Part shown: piece after piece, positions 5,448 through 5,606 of the stretch
Numbering within the stretch: position 1 is the first letter of the stretch
How the letters are laid out: every line of letters starts with the position of its first letter
The notes under the pieces: generated by a model
Told to the model about the DNA's origin: nothing
Database searches by the model: none
What the model saw: the letters and a program-made list of their open reading frames with translations, nothing else
Translations under genes and position numbers: made by a program
Assembly (NCBI GenBank): GCA_937907035.1
Contig: CALCTX010000183.1
Coordinates: forward strand, 1 to 5,606
Origin: an uncultured Selenomonadales bacterium
Lineage (GTDB): Bacteria > Bacillota_C > Negativicutes > Selenomonadales > Selenomonadaceae
DNA: 5,606 nt
Direction: 5' to 3'

Positions 5448-5606
5448 ATGAAAAGTGTATATATAAATATTGAAAATAATCCGGTTTTTTTAAACTCATT
5501 TTTAGACTATACTGCCACAATTTTAAACAAATCTCAAAATACAGTAAAAGAATATAACTATGATTTAAATACCTTCTTAAAATACATTATGATGCATTTT
5601 AAAATG
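5448..5606 (+). CDS. Tyrosine recombinase/phage integrase family protein (3' end missing)
   Basis: Only the first 53 codons are present and the frame is open to the window edge. The segment FLNSFLDYTATILNKSQNTV and the following KEYNYDLNTFLKYI match the N-terminal SAM-like core-binding domain of tyrosine recombinases (XerC/XerD and integrases), notably the KSxNTVKEYxxDLxxFLxY pattern. The catalytic domain with its Arg, His and Tyr residues would lie outside, so activity and subtype (Xer-like housekeeping, phage integrase or invertase) cannot be judged. The visible part is about 21% G+C (33 of 159 bases), far below the upstream genes, which suggests acquired DNA. It has its own strong promoter and ribosome binding site and is separated from the GpsA-like gene by terminators. 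The ATG at 5442 would add two residues. Confidence 0.8.
   Translation, partial: MKSVYINIENNPVFLNSFLDYTATILNKSQNTVKEYNYDLNTFLKYIMMHFKM

Noticed and set aside
5595..5606. Perfect 12-base palindrome CATTTTAAAATG at the right edge
   Set aside because: It lies within recombinase coding sequence of very low G+C, where such palindromes arise by chance, and no partner copy is seen.

Overview
The window carries five housekeeping-type genes, all on the + strand, followed by a compositionally different, AT-rich right end where a tyrosine recombinase gene begins. The content suggests a Firmicutes-type bacterium: an endonuclease-proficient MutL, a YpiP/RsmJ-like (DUF548) methyltransferase directly behind mutL, good Shine-Dalgarno sites and short intrinsic terminators. 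A Negativicutes relative is my best guess from gene order, but the sequence does not settle it.

Left block (1-2336): the 3' part of mutL (mismatch repair) followed after 4 bases by a class I SAM-dependent methyltransferase, probably one operon that begins outside the window. Middle (2337-3587): a short AT-rich gap, then a 370-residue FtsZ/tubulin-family GTPase that ends in its own intrinsic terminator, so it looks like a separate transcription unit. This protein keeps the FtsZ fold and the catalytic T7 loop, but it has unusual T3 and T4 nucleotide-binding loops, almost no C-terminal linker, and a tail unlike the usual basic FtsZ end. Next (3604-5216): tcdA (tRNA ct6A37 formation) translationally overlapping a GpsA-like NAD-dependent dehydrogenase, closed by a terminator at 5225-5255.

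Right end (5217-5606): a terminator that looks bidirectional, a possible 21-codon, strongly basic ORF on the - strand with its own promoter-like elements and ribosome binding site, and a well-formed divergent promoter driving a tyrosine recombinase cut by the window edge. The 159 bases of recombinase visible here are about 21% G+C, while sampled lines of gpsA run 37-50%. This suggests acquired DNA, or the edge of a mobile region.

I see no CRISPR array, tRNA, rRNA or complete mobile element. The most unusual items are the divergent FtsZ, the GpsA-like enzyme lacking the usual phosphate-binding arginine, and the small ORF/recombinase junction. I see no obvious multi-gene novel system within the window.
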